64,000 nucleotides of DNA from Verrucomicrobiaceae bacterium (GTDB lineage: Bacteria; Verrucomicrobiota; Verrucomicrobiia; Verrucomicrobiales; Verrucomicrobiaceae): assembly GCA_947466075.1 (NCBI GenBank), contig CANIBP010000022.1, positions 1 through 64,000 of the forward strand, in the 5' to 3' direction. Made by a program: the position numbers and the translations under genes. The notes under the pieces are model-generated. The model was not told the origin of the DNA. It worked only from the letters and a program-made list of their open reading frames with translations, and did not search any database. This document shows, piece after piece, positions 18,958 to 26,891 of this stretch (position 1 is the first letter of the stretch; each line of letters starts with the position of its first letter).

Positions 18958-19575
18958 TCAACGGATGAAGTAGCTCAAATTCTCCAGCTCGACGGCGAGG
19001 TCCACGCTGTTCACCACGACGTGCTCCGGAACGTCGAGCACGGTGGGCGAGAAGTTTAGGATCGCCTGGATGCCGTACTGCACGAGATCATTAGTCACGG
19101 ATTGGGCATTGGTGGCTGGCACGGTGAGGATGGCCATTTTGACGTGTTGGCGACTGATGAAGGCGGCTGCCTCTGACATGTTGAGCACCGGGACCTTGAT
19201 GTTGGGCAGTTTCCTTGGGTTCAGATCGAACGCTGCGGCGATTTCAAAGCCTTCCTTGCGGAAGCCACCGTAATGCAGCAACGCCGAGCCCAGATTACCG
19301 ACACCGACGAGAATCACTGGCTGTAGTTTGTTCTGCCCCAGCACATCACCAATGGTCGAACTCAATGCATCCACATTGTAGCCGAGGCCACGCGTGCCGA
19401 GTTGCCCAAAGTAAGCTAGATCTTTGCGTAGCTGCGTCGATTTCACTCCTGCGGCTTTCGCCAGCGCGGCGGATGACACGGTGTCCACCTGATTTTCGCG
19501 CAACCGATGCAGACAACGCTGGTAGATCGACAGGCGGTAAATCGACTTGCGCGGGATGTCTATTTTGGTCGGCAT
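18958..19575 (-). CDS. rex: Redox-sensing transcriptional repressor Rex
   Basis: 205 residues. The N-terminal winged helix shows RLSIYQRCLHRL and SAALAKAAGVKSTQLRKDL (recognition region), ending in AYFGQLGTRGLGY. The C-terminal Rossmann domain shows VGVGNLGSALLHYGGF near residue 87 and binds NADH/NAD+. A high NADH ratio releases Rex from its operators, derepressing respiratory and fermentative genes. ATG 19575 (MPTKIDIPRKS) was preferred to GTG 19599. A GTGAA-N2-TTCAC element overlaps its own putative promoter, suggesting autoregulation. Confidence 0.94.
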   Translation of the reverse strand: MPTKIDIPRKSIYRLSIYQRCLHRLRENQVDTVSSAALAKAAGVKSTQLRKDLAYFGQLGTRGLGYNVDALSSTIGDVLGQNKLQPVILVGVGNLGSALLHYGGFRKEGFEIAAAFDLNPRKLPNIKVPVLNMSEAAAFISRQHVKMAILTVPATNAQSVTNDLVQYGIQAILNFSPTVLDVPEHVVVNSVDLAVELENLSYFIR

Positions 19576-19587
19576 TGGTTGGGGTAT

Positions 19588-19619
19588 GTGAAAATTCACT
19601 CGGATATGACATAAGTCAA
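19588..19619 (-). promoter_or_regulatory. Putative rex promoter with Rex-like operator
   Basis: On the minus strand a TTGACT -35 candidate (19614-19619) is followed after 17 nt by a weak -10 (AATTTT, 19591-19596). The -10 is covered by GTGAATTTTCAC (19588-19599), two GTGAA half-sites in inverted orientation. Known Rex operators have a 4-nt centre (TGTGAAnnnnTTCACA); here the spacing is 2 nt, so the match is imperfect. Position just upstream of the rex start supports an autoregulatory role. Confidence 0.35.
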
Positions 19620-19641
19620 TCCTACCCCAAGGCCATCTGCG

Positions 19642-20433
19642 TCACCGCAGCGGCCCTTCTTCAGGTGGAGGCATCTGTCGCACTGGTGCCGCTTCTGGGA
19701 TACGCTGCGCCGCCGGGATGTGCAGATGCTCTTCCAGCAACTTCATGTACTCGATCAGGCCCGGTGTGGCTTTCTTCGCATCGTAGAGCCGCTTCAAAAT
19801 GGCGTAACCCTTCTGCCACGAGCCAGGATTGTTCGACTGTGCATAGGCGTAGGCCGCAAACCGCTCCGTGTAGTTCAGGCCACCGTTTTGAAACGAGTGC
19901 CAATACGCATCGCCCGCATCTTTGAACTGATAGGTTCTTTTGGCATGCACCTCCGCCAGCTTTTCCCACAAGCGTGGATTACGTGGCAAAAAGCGCAGGC
20001 CCTCTTCTAGGATCGCCACGCCGCGTTTTACATGATCATGATAAAGCTGCCCGCGTAATGCCGGTTTCAGCTCTTGGTTGTAGAGATAATACGAGGCTGC
20101 GTTGTAGGCCATGTGCCACGCTGCTTCTTCCCAATACCGTGAGTTGCGCGGCTGTAGGCGAGTCACCAGCTTGTAGAGGTTGTCCACCTTCGCCCAGTTC
20201 ACGTAGGTGAATTCCACATGCGCGCGCAGTTGAAAAATGCACGCCGCCAGTCCACGCAGGCCACCGAGTGATGCTGCAATGCCCGCCTGTCCGAGATCTT
20301 CTCCCACGCCGAGACGTATCGGCTCCTGCAGCATTCCATGCGCTCGCAAATCGCGCGTCACATGCTGCTCCAGTGGCAGTTTCACCACGCCAAAGATCAG
20401 CAATACCGCGAGCGCCTGGAGTTTTCGATTCAT
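19642..20433 (-). CDS. TPR-like membrane-anchored protein of the ABC cassette
   Basis: 263 residues from ATG 20433; a longer frame to 20790 only overlaps the permease gene antisense to nothing useful. The N-terminus MNRKLQALAVLLIFGVVKLP is a signal anchor. The rest is helical with TPR-like pairs: LQPRNSRYWEEAAWHMAYNA, ILEEGLRFLPRNPRLWEKLA, and SFQNGGLNYTERFAAYAYA. The Pro-rich C-terminus ends EAAPVRQMPPPEEGPLR. Its ATG overlaps the permease stop by 4 nt, so it is the last gene of the cassette. It may sit at the membrane as an accessory subunit. Function is unknown. Confidence 0.75.
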   Translation of the reverse strand: MNRKLQALAVLLIFGVVKLPLEQHVTRDLRAHGMLQEPIRLGVGEDLGQAGIAASLGGLRGLAACIFQLRAHVEFTYVNWAKVDNLYKLVTRLQPRNSRYWEEAAWHMAYNAASYYLYNQELKPALRGQLYHDHVKRGVAILEEGLRFLPRNPRLWEKLAEVHAKRTYQFKDAGDAYWHSFQNGGLNYTERFAAYAYAQSNNPGSWQKGYAILKRLYDAKKATPGLIEYMKLLEEHLHIPAAQRIPEAAPVRQMPPPEEGPLR

Positions 20434-21353
20434 AGCTCCTTCTCCGCGAACACCAGATGGGTGATGAACATGTACACCGTCACATAGATCGCCGCGAGGC
20501 TTGTCATGTTGAGCACCGCTGACCACGGCACAATCTCGCCGTTCACCACGCTGTCCACGATGTCGAACTGCGCCAGATCGGGGCAGATCGCAGCCAGCAG
20601 CAGTGCGGCCGCACGGCCAGTCATACCGGAAAGATTCGGCGTGAAGAAGAACTCGCGGATCAAAGCTTCGCCGTGGCCGATGATCGTGACGCAGAACGTG
20701 ATGACGATGGTGAACAGCGTCGAACTCGCGATGCTCGATAGCAGCAGCGCCACGGTGGTCACCACCGTCGCTTTCAAAAAAATCGCCCATACCGCCCAGT
20801 GCAAGTTCCAGGTCAACCCCTGCCTTGCCACGATCTCACGCATCTGCGTCACCGCTTCTGCGGAATCCATTTTCTCCATCCGCAGATGGTTAACGGCTTC
20901 ATCAAACAGCAGCGACTGCCTCATCCACAGAATCAGACTCAAAATAGCATCCATCACAATCAAGCCGCCGCCGATCAGCATCAGCACACCGATCAGCTTG
21001 CCGAGCAGGTAATCAAAGCGCGGCACCGGCTTCGACAGGATGGTGTAGAGCGTGCGATCCTCCAGATCCTTCGGCAGCAGCAACGCCGTGGAGACGACGC
21101 CAATCACGATGCTGAAAATCTGCAACGCTCCCAGTGTCACGCTTTTCAACAAGCTGAGCTGCTGCTCGGGATTGATGACGGAGAACGCAAAACCCGCACC
21201 GACCGCCAGCAGGCAGAATAGCACGAGAAACGCGAGAATCTTCATGCGGATGAGCTGCGTCACCGTCGCCATCGCCATGGTCCAGACACGCTGCGGCGAG
21301 AAGCGCACCTTGGGCGTTTTTGCAGCAGCAGAACTGGTTGTGGCGTCGCTCAT
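20430..21353 (-). CDS. ABC transporter permease (ABC-2 family)
   Basis: 307 residues with about six hydrophobic segments. The first is ILAFLVLFCLLAVGAGFAF. Next is IFSIVIGVVSTALLLPKDLEDRTLYTILSKPVPRFDYLLGK, split here as two motifs (TALLLPKDLEDRT and LSKPVPRFDYLLGK); DLEDRTLYT is a hallmark of ABC-2 permeases. The last segment is LAAIYVTVYMFITHLVF. It would form the membrane channel of an exporter with the ATPase encoded just upstream, to which it is coupled by a 4-nt overlap. The substrate is unknown. Confidence 0.85.
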   Translation of the reverse strand: MSDATTSSAAAKTPKVRFSPQRVWTMAMATVTQLIRMKILAFLVLFCLLAVGAGFAFSVINPEQQLSLLKSVTLGALQIFSIVIGVVSTALLLPKDLEDRTLYTILSKPVPRFDYLLGKLIGVLMLIGGGLIVMDAILSLILWMRQSLLFDEAVNHLRMEKMDSAEAVTQMREIVARQGLTWNLHWAVWAIFLKATVVTTVALLLSSIASSTLFTIVITFCVTIIGHGEALIREFFFTPNLSGMTGRAAALLLAAICPDLAQFDIVDSVVNGEIVPWSAVLNMTSLAAIYVTVYMFITHLVFAEKEL

Positions 21354-22213
21354 GACTTTTTCGCTTCGTTCGTGGCTTCGAGGAACAGTCGTTCCAGCGT
21401 TGTGCGCGGATGGCCACTGCGAAGCAGGCGTGTGTCACTGCCGGCGGCCTTCACCAGCGCATCAATCTGCGCGAGCAGGGCAGGGGAGGCGTTCTCGATG
21501 ACCATCTCGGTTTGATTCTCCACCGCGATCAAATCCTCCAACCGTCCCTCACGCACCATGCGGCCATGCGCCATGATGCCCACGCGGTCGCATACCTCCT
21601 GCATCTGCTCCAGCAGATGCGAAGTGACGAGCACCGTGATGCCACGCGAGCGGAACTCGATGATCAAATCACGAATCTTCCGCGAACCCGCGGGATCAAC
21701 GCCTGCCGTAGGTTCATCGAGCACCAGCAGGCGTGGCTCATGAATCAATGCCTGCGCTAGGCCGAGCCGTTGCAGCATGCCTTTCGAATAACCGCCCACG
21801 CGTCGTGTCGCGGCGTCTTCGAGGCCGGTCAGCGCCAGCATCTCGGAGGCACGCTCTTTGAGCTTTGCACCACGCATGCCGCACAGGCTGCCATAAAAGT
21901 GCAGCGTCTCGCGGCCGTTGAGGTGCTTGTAGAAATACGGGTTCTCCGGCAGGAAGCCGACATCGCTGCGGCTGGCCACTTCGGTGCTCGGCACACCAAA
22001 GATGCTGGTGTCGCCTTCGGTCGGCTTTAGCAGGCCCAGGATGACCTTCATCGTGGTTGATTTGCCCGAGCCATTCGGCCCGATCAATCCATAAACCTCG
22101 CCCGCCTTCACGGTCAGCGACAGATCATGCACCGCACGAAACGCCCCTTTCACCAAGGTGCCTTTGAAGACCTTGGTCAGATGGTTGACGGAAACAGCGG
22201 GCGTGTCGGACAT
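21350..22213 (-). CDS. ABC transporter ATP-binding protein
   Basis: 287 residues. Walker A is GLIGPNGSGKSTTMKVI near residue 40, the signature GGYSKGMLQRLGLAQA near residue 138, Walker B RLLVLDEPTAGVDPAG near residue 160, and the H-loop VLVTSHLLEQM near residue 195. It drives transport through the ABC-2 permease downstream. The C-terminal extension, about 60 residues, resembles that of other export ATPases (DrrA/NatA type). It is separated by 15 nt from acyP upstream on the same strand. Confidence 0.93.
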   Translation of the reverse strand: MSDTPAVSVNHLTKVFKGTLVKGAFRAVHDLSLTVKAGEVYGLIGPNGSGKSTTMKVILGLLKPTEGDTSIFGVPSTEVASRSDVGFLPENPYFYKHLNGRETLHFYGSLCGMRGAKLKERASEMLALTGLEDAATRRVGGYSKGMLQRLGLAQALIHEPRLLVLDEPTAGVDPAGSRKIRDLIIEFRSRGITVLVTSHLLEQMQEVCDRVGIMAHGRMVREGRLEDLIAVENQTEMVIENASPALLAQIDALVKAAGSDTRLLRSGHPRTTLERLFLEATNEAKKS

Positions 22214-22228
22214 GGTGGTTGGGTGAAA

Positions 22229-22510
22229 TTAATCACGCACAATGCTGAATCCGCGCAAGCCTGTCTCCGCAGGCACCACTTTCATTTCTCGTTCCTTGAT
22301 GTGCGATCCCAGGCTGCTCTGCTGAATGTCTTCGAGAAAGGCATCCAGCTCATCGGCCTCAAAAGCCTGCGCCATGAGATGCACACGGCCATCCGGCAGA
22401 TTTTTCACCCAGCCGGTCACATCGAAGCCGGAAGCGATTCGTTTGGTGCTGTAGCGAAATCCCACGCCCTGGACGTGGCCTTTATAAAAAACTTGTTTGG
22501 CGGTCATCAT
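22229..22510 (-). CDS. Acylphosphatase
   Basis: 93 residues, the family length. Catalytic Arg and Asn are in VQGVGFRYSTKRIA (R23) and GWVKNLPDGRVHL (N41). The enzyme hydrolyses acyl phosphates such as carbamoyl- or acetyl-phosphate. The start is ATG 22510; a second ATG follows at once. The ATG overlaps the upstream gene's stop by 4 nt, making it an internal gene of the ABC cassette. Whether it has a job in that system or is a passenger is not clear. Confidence 0.92.
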   Translation of the reverse strand: MMTAKQVFYKGHVQGVGFRYSTKRIASGFDVTGWVKNLPDGRVHLMAQAFEADELDAFLEDIQQSSLGSHIKEREMKVVPAETGLRGFSIVRD

Positions 22511-23964
22511 TTCATCAAAAGCTTCAACGCGGCGCGTGCCTGCTCGCTCGCCACATCAATTAACACCACGCCGGCATCATCGCGATTGCGCAGCAGGCTC
22601 ACGAAGCGGCCTTGCGCGGTGAATTCGGCCTCGCCTTTCGTGTCGTAGCGTTGTTTGAGCGAGTTCAGCATCGCCTTGTAAAACGCATCAGCGGACGACT
22701 TGTCCATGAACAGCGTCTGCCATGCCGCGTGATCTCGTTTTGCGCCGCCATCCGCCGCCCAGGCGAGGAAACGATCTGCCACAAGACCGCGCGTGCCTGC
22801 ACCAGCGGCTTCATCTTCGTTGTACATGCGCAGAGCCGTTGCACAGACGAATTTGCCAAGGCGGTCGTCGAGAATCGGCAGCACACCACTGAGCTTCACG
22901 TCATCCAGCTTGATCTCCACCGGCGCAGGCCGTTCGGGATTGATATACACCTCGGGTTCGATCACTTCCGCCGTGCTGATCGGCGGGCGGCTGTAGGCGG
23001 CGTTCAACTGCGCGAAATTTCCCGCGCTGTGCAGCGTCTGCGCGAAATCAAAGCCACGGCTGAACGGGAACAGTGCCATCTCACGCAGAAAAGCCGGCAT
23101 CGGCACTTGGTTCAGCGGATGATCCGGGTCTTCGGACGGCAGATCGTCCTTGGGAGCCGATGCTGGATTTTGCAGCGAGTGGAGAAAGCGCGTGAGCCCT
23201 GCATCGCCGCAGATCAACGACTCGCGTGCCAGGCGCATGTCCGTCGTCAGCGGTCCGTGCTGCGGTTGAAACAACGTGCTGCCGTACTCGCGCAGCAACT
23301 GGCCGAAGGCGATGCCCATCGGCTCGTTCGAGGTCACCGACGGACCGGAGGCTGTCGAAGGATCAACCGTGAGCATCGTTTCCGACTCCGCGTCATACCA
23401 GCCGCCGAGCTGGCGTGCCAGCAGCGCCGCGCGCAGCGGCAGCGGATCAATTGCTTCGGGAATCCAGCCGAGTGCCGCCAGACCGCGCGTGAGCTTCTTC
23501 GCCTCATCATTCGGCTGCTGCTGTTTCAACCACGCGAGGATCGCCTTTTCGACCTCTTCCTGGCTCACCGTCGTCGTCACCATCGGCAGCGCATGCAGCT
23601 TGCGCATCTTCATCATCTCCAGGCCCATGCCGACAAAATCCGGGGCCACGCCATCGTCCTTCATGTCGATCTTCGGCACGTTTTTCATGCCCAGCGTGCC
23701 GAGCTTTTGCAGCAATTGCGCATTCTCATCCTTCAGCACGTCGTTCTGACCTTGCAGGTACTCGATCTGCCCTTGCAGCAGCACGATCTGCTTCTGCAAA
23801 TCTTCCGCGCTGCCGTTGGTCACGTTGATGACATTGATCGGCGTCGCTTCCGGCTTGGCTGCCACCACCACCGGCTTTTCCGGCTTCACACCCGCCAGAA
23901 AAAACGCCACACCTCCTCCCAGGGCCAGGAGAATGACCAGCAATGCGGCGGGGTTGAGCTTCAT
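22507..23964 (-). CDS. Membrane-anchored, degenerate metallopeptidase-like protein
   Basis: 485 residues. An N-terminal anchor (ALLVILLALGGGVAFFLAG) is followed by a short coiled coil (DLQKQIVLLQGQIEYLQGQ, residues about 55-90). The main domain shows GGWYDAESETMLTV, then IAFGQLLREYGSTLF, then ARESLICGDAGLTRF. These line up with the order GFYDxxTxxLYV, AHELxHALQDQ and ARxALVEGDA seen in a class of zinc metallopeptidases, but the HExxH residues are absent. It is therefore probably a pseudo-enzyme; this alignment is by eye. First gene of the five-gene cassette. Confidence 0.6.
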   Translation of the reverse strand: MKLNPAALLVILLALGGGVAFFLAGVKPEKPVVVAAKPEATPINVINVTNGSAEDLQKQIVLLQGQIEYLQGQNDVLKDENAQLLQKLGTLGMKNVPKIDMKDDGVAPDFVGMGLEMMKMRKLHALPMVTTTVSQEEVEKAILAWLKQQQPNDEAKKLTRGLAALGWIPEAIDPLPLRAALLARQLGGWYDAESETMLTVDPSTASGPSVTSNEPMGIAFGQLLREYGSTLFQPQHGPLTTDMRLARESLICGDAGLTRFLHSLQNPASAPKDDLPSEDPDHPLNQVPMPAFLREMALFPFSRGFDFAQTLHSAGNFAQLNAAYSRPPISTAEVIEPEVYINPERPAPVEIKLDDVKLSGVLPILDDRLGKFVCATALRMYNEDEAAGAGTRGLVADRFLAWAADGGAKRDHAAWQTLFMDKSSADAFYKAMLNSLKQRYDTKGEAEFTAQGRFVSLLRNRDDAGVVLIDVASEQARAALKLLMK

Positions 23965-24041
23965 GTGTCATTCATAGAACAGCCCGCCGATCATCTCCAG
24001 TTTTCTCGTTGGACGCGGTCAATTTCGCGCCACCATGCCGC

Positions 24042-24884
24042 ATGCAGCACTGGCGCTTTGGTTCCCACGACCTCGATCTCACCGATCGCGGCCTCATCAT
24101 GGGCATCGTCAATGTCACGCCCGACAGTTTTTCCGATGGCGGCCGCTATCTCGACACCGGCCGCGCCGTCGAGCATGCGCTCGCCTTGATCGCCGAAGGA
24201 GCCGACATCCTCGACATCGGCGGTGAATCCACCCGCCCCGGCGCTGAACCCGTCGAGGAAGCCGAGGAACTGCGCCGCGTGCTGCCCGTCATTCGTGCCG
24301 TGCGTTCACAAACACAGACGCTCATCTCCATCGACACCATGAAGGCCGCCGTCGCTCGTGCCGCGCTCGATGCCGGGGCCGACATCATCAACGACGTCAC
24401 CGGCCTGCGTGGCGATGCCGCCATGCTGCGTGTCGCCGCCGCATCCAGCGCCGGCATCGTCGTCATGCACATGACCGGCACGCCGCAGACCATGCAGGCG
24501 AATCCGCATTACGACGACGTTGTCACCGAAGTGCGTTCATGGTTTGAAAACCGCCTGCAACTGCTCGAAAAAGAAGGTGTCGCCCCCGAACGCGTTGTGC
24601 TCGACCCCGGCTTCGGCTTCGGCAAGACCCTGGAACACAACCTCACCCTCATGCGCGAGTTGCCGCAGATCTCCGTGTCAGACCGGCCGCTCCTCGTCGG
24701 CGTCTCCCGCAAATCCATGATCGCCAAAGTGCTTCATTCCGATGCCATGGAAGACCGCTTCTGGCCCACCATCGCCCTCAGCGCCTACGCCTGCGAACAC
24801 GGTGCCCGCATCGTGCGTGTGCATGACGTGAAGCCGAACCGCGAAGCGCTGCGGATGATGGAGGCGATTTTAGCCGGCGCGTGA
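24042..24884 (+). CDS. folP: Dihydropteroate synthase
   Basis: 280 residues from ATG 24042; a TTG at 24009 is possible. It condenses pABA with dihydropterin pyrophosphate. Signatures: GIVNVTPDSFSDGGRYL (residues about 20-36), the second DHPS motif ADILDIGGESTRPGAEPVEE, DIINDVTGLRG, VVMHMTGTPQTMQ and the terminal ARIVRVHDVKPNREAL. The gene ends in a short perfect hairpin (24885-24903). A diverged copy of its last 90 nt lies at 26155-26246. Confidence 0.96.
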   Translation: MQHWRFGSHDLDLTDRGLIMGIVNVTPDSFSDGGRYLDTGRAVEHALALIAEGADILDIGGESTRPGAEPVEEAEELRRVLPVIRAVRSQTQTLISIDTMKAAVARAALDAGADIINDVTGLRGDAAMLRVAAASSAGIVVMHMTGTPQTMQANPHYDDVVTEVRSWFENRLQLLEKEGVAPERVVLDPGFGFGKTLEHNLTLMRELPQISVSDRPLLVGVSRKSMIAKVLHSDAMEDRFWPTIALSAYACEHGARIVRVHDVKPNREALRMMEAILAGA

Positions 24885-24903
24885 AACAGGCTGCTAGCCT
24901 GTT
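24885..24903 (+). terminator. Hairpin after folP
   Basis: AACAGGCT-GCT-AGCCTGTT is a perfect 8-bp stem with a 3-nt loop starting at the folP stop codon. No T-run follows on the plus strand. It may be a factor-assisted terminator or a palindromic repeat. A paralogous hairpin with a compensated base pair is at 26242-26270. Confidence 0.5.
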
Positions 24904-24940
24904 CAGAATACCGAACCACAGCCTAGCAGCAGGAGAAGAC

Positions 24941-25975
24941 TCATGGAACAATAGCCTTGGTCAGCGTAATTTTATGCTGTTTGCCCTCTGCATCGAGAAA
25001 CAAAAAGGTGTTTGCCCCCTTTAGCCCGGCCAGCAGGGCGCAAAGCTTTGGGTAACCCAGCACGATCACGTTCGAGGCGTTGATCTCCAAAAGCTTCCAA
25101 GACTTCCGGACGGCTTTCAAAGGCGCGTCTGAGTTAATGACTATTTTATCGACTACGATGTCCTGGTTGACCTCTTGTAGAGAAAATCCAAACATTTCTC
25201 GATTCGTTTTGAACTCCACCATTTCAGCAGCCTTCCAAGCTTCGCGGATTCGTTCTTTGTCCGCAGCGGCCAGTTCTTGCTTCAGCGTCTCTTCATCAGG
25301 CATTGTGAAACCTTCAGTTTGAAGTACATAAAGATAGGTCAGTCCGCCTTCATCGTATTGTTTGATGCCGTTTATTATAGAATCATCATCCCACGAGATA
25401 AGCACAGTGGACTTTGGGTCTTTTTCGACAAATGGATAGAGTGTATATCCAGAGATCTCCAATTGTGTCGGCTGTCTTTTCAAGACCTGAGAAAACTCGG
25501 CATCAGCACTGGCAGCTTCTGCGAGTTTTCCATTTTTCAAATAGTTCTCCACCTGCGCAGTGTACCTCCCATTCAGTCTGTCCAGAGGTTCAAAACGGGC
25601 CAATGTCGTAACCACTCTGTGCAGCAGCCTGTCATGGGTGACTCCTGATGTTGGGTGCCAGCCATCACTCCTTAATAGAAGCACCGGCTTGCCAGCCAAT
25701 GCCCGCATATAGGAGATGAGCTTGGCCCCTTGGCTTCGAAGGTCGTTGATGTTTTTACCCGGCAGGTGAGCATAACCATCTCCATTCAGGCGGTGCCTCA
25801 GGATCGTTATCTCCTCCGATTGATTGTCGAAGATTGTGTTATCCACAAAAACACGTCCTTGGGAAATTTCATACCGCACTGAGCACATCTTTGTGGTGGC
25901 ACCCCGGGCCAAAGCCTGCGCAAAGCACACGAAGACAACTGCAAACCAAAGAGGTGGGAAGAAGAATTTAATCAC
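24941..25975 (-). CDS. Secreted hypothetical protein
   Basis: 344 residues from GTG 25975, which puts a signal peptide (IKFFFPPLWFAVVFVCF) at the N-terminus; a GTG at 26005 is also open. The mature part has an early beta-rich region (YEISQGRVFVDNTIFDNQ) that includes a strand-rich ExbD/TolR-like look, a helical middle with many Lys and Glu, and a late segment ASNVIVLGYPKLCALLAGLKG. No confident family was recognised. Base composition is lower in GC than the neighbours. It lies inverted between folP and a duplicated folP 3' end, which suggests insertion there. Confidence 0.6.
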   Translation of the reverse strand: MIKFFFPPLWFAVVFVCFAQALARGATTKMCSVRYEISQGRVFVDNTIFDNQSEEITILRHRLNGDGYAHLPGKNINDLRSQGAKLISYMRALAGKPVLLLRSDGWHPTSGVTHDRLLHRVVTTLARFEPLDRLNGRYTAQVENYLKNGKLAEAASADAEFSQVLKRQPTQLEISGYTLYPFVEKDPKSTVLISWDDDSIINGIKQYDEGGLTYLYVLQTEGFTMPDEETLKQELAAADKERIREAWKAAEMVEFKTNREMFGFSLQEVNQDIVVDKIVINSDAPLKAVRKSWKLLEINASNVIVLGYPKLCALLAGLKGANTFLFLDAEGKQHKITLTKAIVP

Positions 25976-26154
25976 GCAGAACTTAACGGGCTGTGCTGAC
26001 CCCACTTGTCATCCAATAAGCGGAGAAAAAGCGATGGGCCGGCAGTTCGCCACATCGTGCCCTAACTCGCGCTGAAAAATGGAATCCCCAGCTTCTTCGC
26101 GAGACGCTTCGGCCTTCTCATCGCTTCTTCCATGCGCTGGGCTTCGTCGGCTTC

Positions 26155-26246
26155 GCGAACACGGTGCCCGCATTGTCCGTGTGCATGATGTGAAGCCGTA
26201 CCGCGAAGCGCTGCTGATGAGGGAGGCGATTCTGCAAGCTGCGTAA
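26155..26246 (+). pseudogene. Duplicated 3' end of folP
   Basis: The frame REHGARIVRVHDVKPYREAL, then LMREAILQAA and a TAA stop, matches the last 30 codons of folP (24793-24884) at most positions at both DNA and protein level. The similarity ends abruptly at its left edge, where the upstream sequence no longer reads as DHPS. No start codon or N-terminal domains exist. It is a gene fragment that carries along a related hairpin. Confidence 0.85.
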
Positions 26247-26270
26247 AACAGTCTGCCAGACTGTTTTACG
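26242..26270 (+). terminator. Hairpin after the folP fragment
   Basis: CGTAAAACAGTCT-GCC-AGACTGTTTTACG is a perfect 13-bp stem with a 3-nt loop. Its core differs from the hairpin after folP by one base pair changed on both arms (G-C to T-A), so pairing is conserved. It also faces the cytochrome lipoprotein gene ending at 26287 on the other strand and could serve both directions. Confidence 0.6.
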
Positions 26271-26286
26271 AAGGCATCATCGATGA

Positions 26287-26745
26287 CTATCGAATAATCT
26301 CCAGCATCCCTGACGCGCCTGAAGGCCATGATGCACCTTCTTTGACCCACTTCGTGAGAATGGCGTACTCGTCCTTGGTCAGCCTCTCGCCCACGGCAGG
26401 CATGACGCTGACGTTTTGATGGGTGGAAGCCGTATTGGCAACGAGCAGGCTCTTCTCCGGGTGCCCCGGCACAATGTAAGCACCCAAGGCTCCCGAACGC
26501 ATCGCCTGCGTGCGGTTTTCGAGGCTCATGTGGCCTTTGAGTGCCTTGCGGTTGTGGCACATGACGCACTTTGCTTCCAACACCGGCTTTACATGCACCA
26601 CGAAATCCACTGGGCCTGTCTTGGCCGCATGGATCGCTTCCTTGCTCAGCACGTTTTCGCCCAGCGGTTTTGTCTCGGGATCAGGCGGTGTAGCGCATGC
26701 GGCTATGAATAGGATGCAGAGTAGGTATAAAAAAACTGATTTCAT
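26287..26745 (-). CDS. Cytochrome c-type lipoprotein
   Basis: 152 residues from ATG 26745; a frame to 26796 is open but would hide the signal peptide. The N-terminus MKSVFLYLLCILFIAACATP is a lipoprotein signal with lipobox IAAC. One heme motif, CVMCH in LEAKCVMCHNRKALKG, and a later MPAVGERLTKDEYAIL supply a planctomycete-type cytochrome c fold with a possible Met ligand. It should be anchored in a membrane and carry electrons; the partner is unknown. It is a single-gene unit, divergent from the pyruvyl-transferase-like gene. Confidence 0.8.
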   Translation of the reverse strand: MKSVFLYLLCILFIAACATPPDPETKPLGENVLSKEAIHAAKTGPVDFVVHVKPVLEAKCVMCHNRKALKGHMSLENRTQAMRSGALGAYIVPGHPEKSLLVANTASTHQNVSVMPAVGERLTKDEYAILTKWVKEGASWPSGASGMLEIIR

Positions 26746-26891
26746 GGCGCGACAGAACAACAAATGATCGGGCATGCAATGTGTCTGTTTGTGCATTTTT
26801 TAAGTCATCGCATTCCCAGCTGGAAATTAGTGTCCAATATCGGCGATCTAGAAGCTTGTGCTTGGGCTCCAACCTATCCTAGAATTCATCA

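Noticed and set aside
22612..24189. 525-codon plus-strand ORF opposite the pseudo-peptidase gene
   Set aside because: Arg/His-rich, no domain; overlaps folP in another frame.
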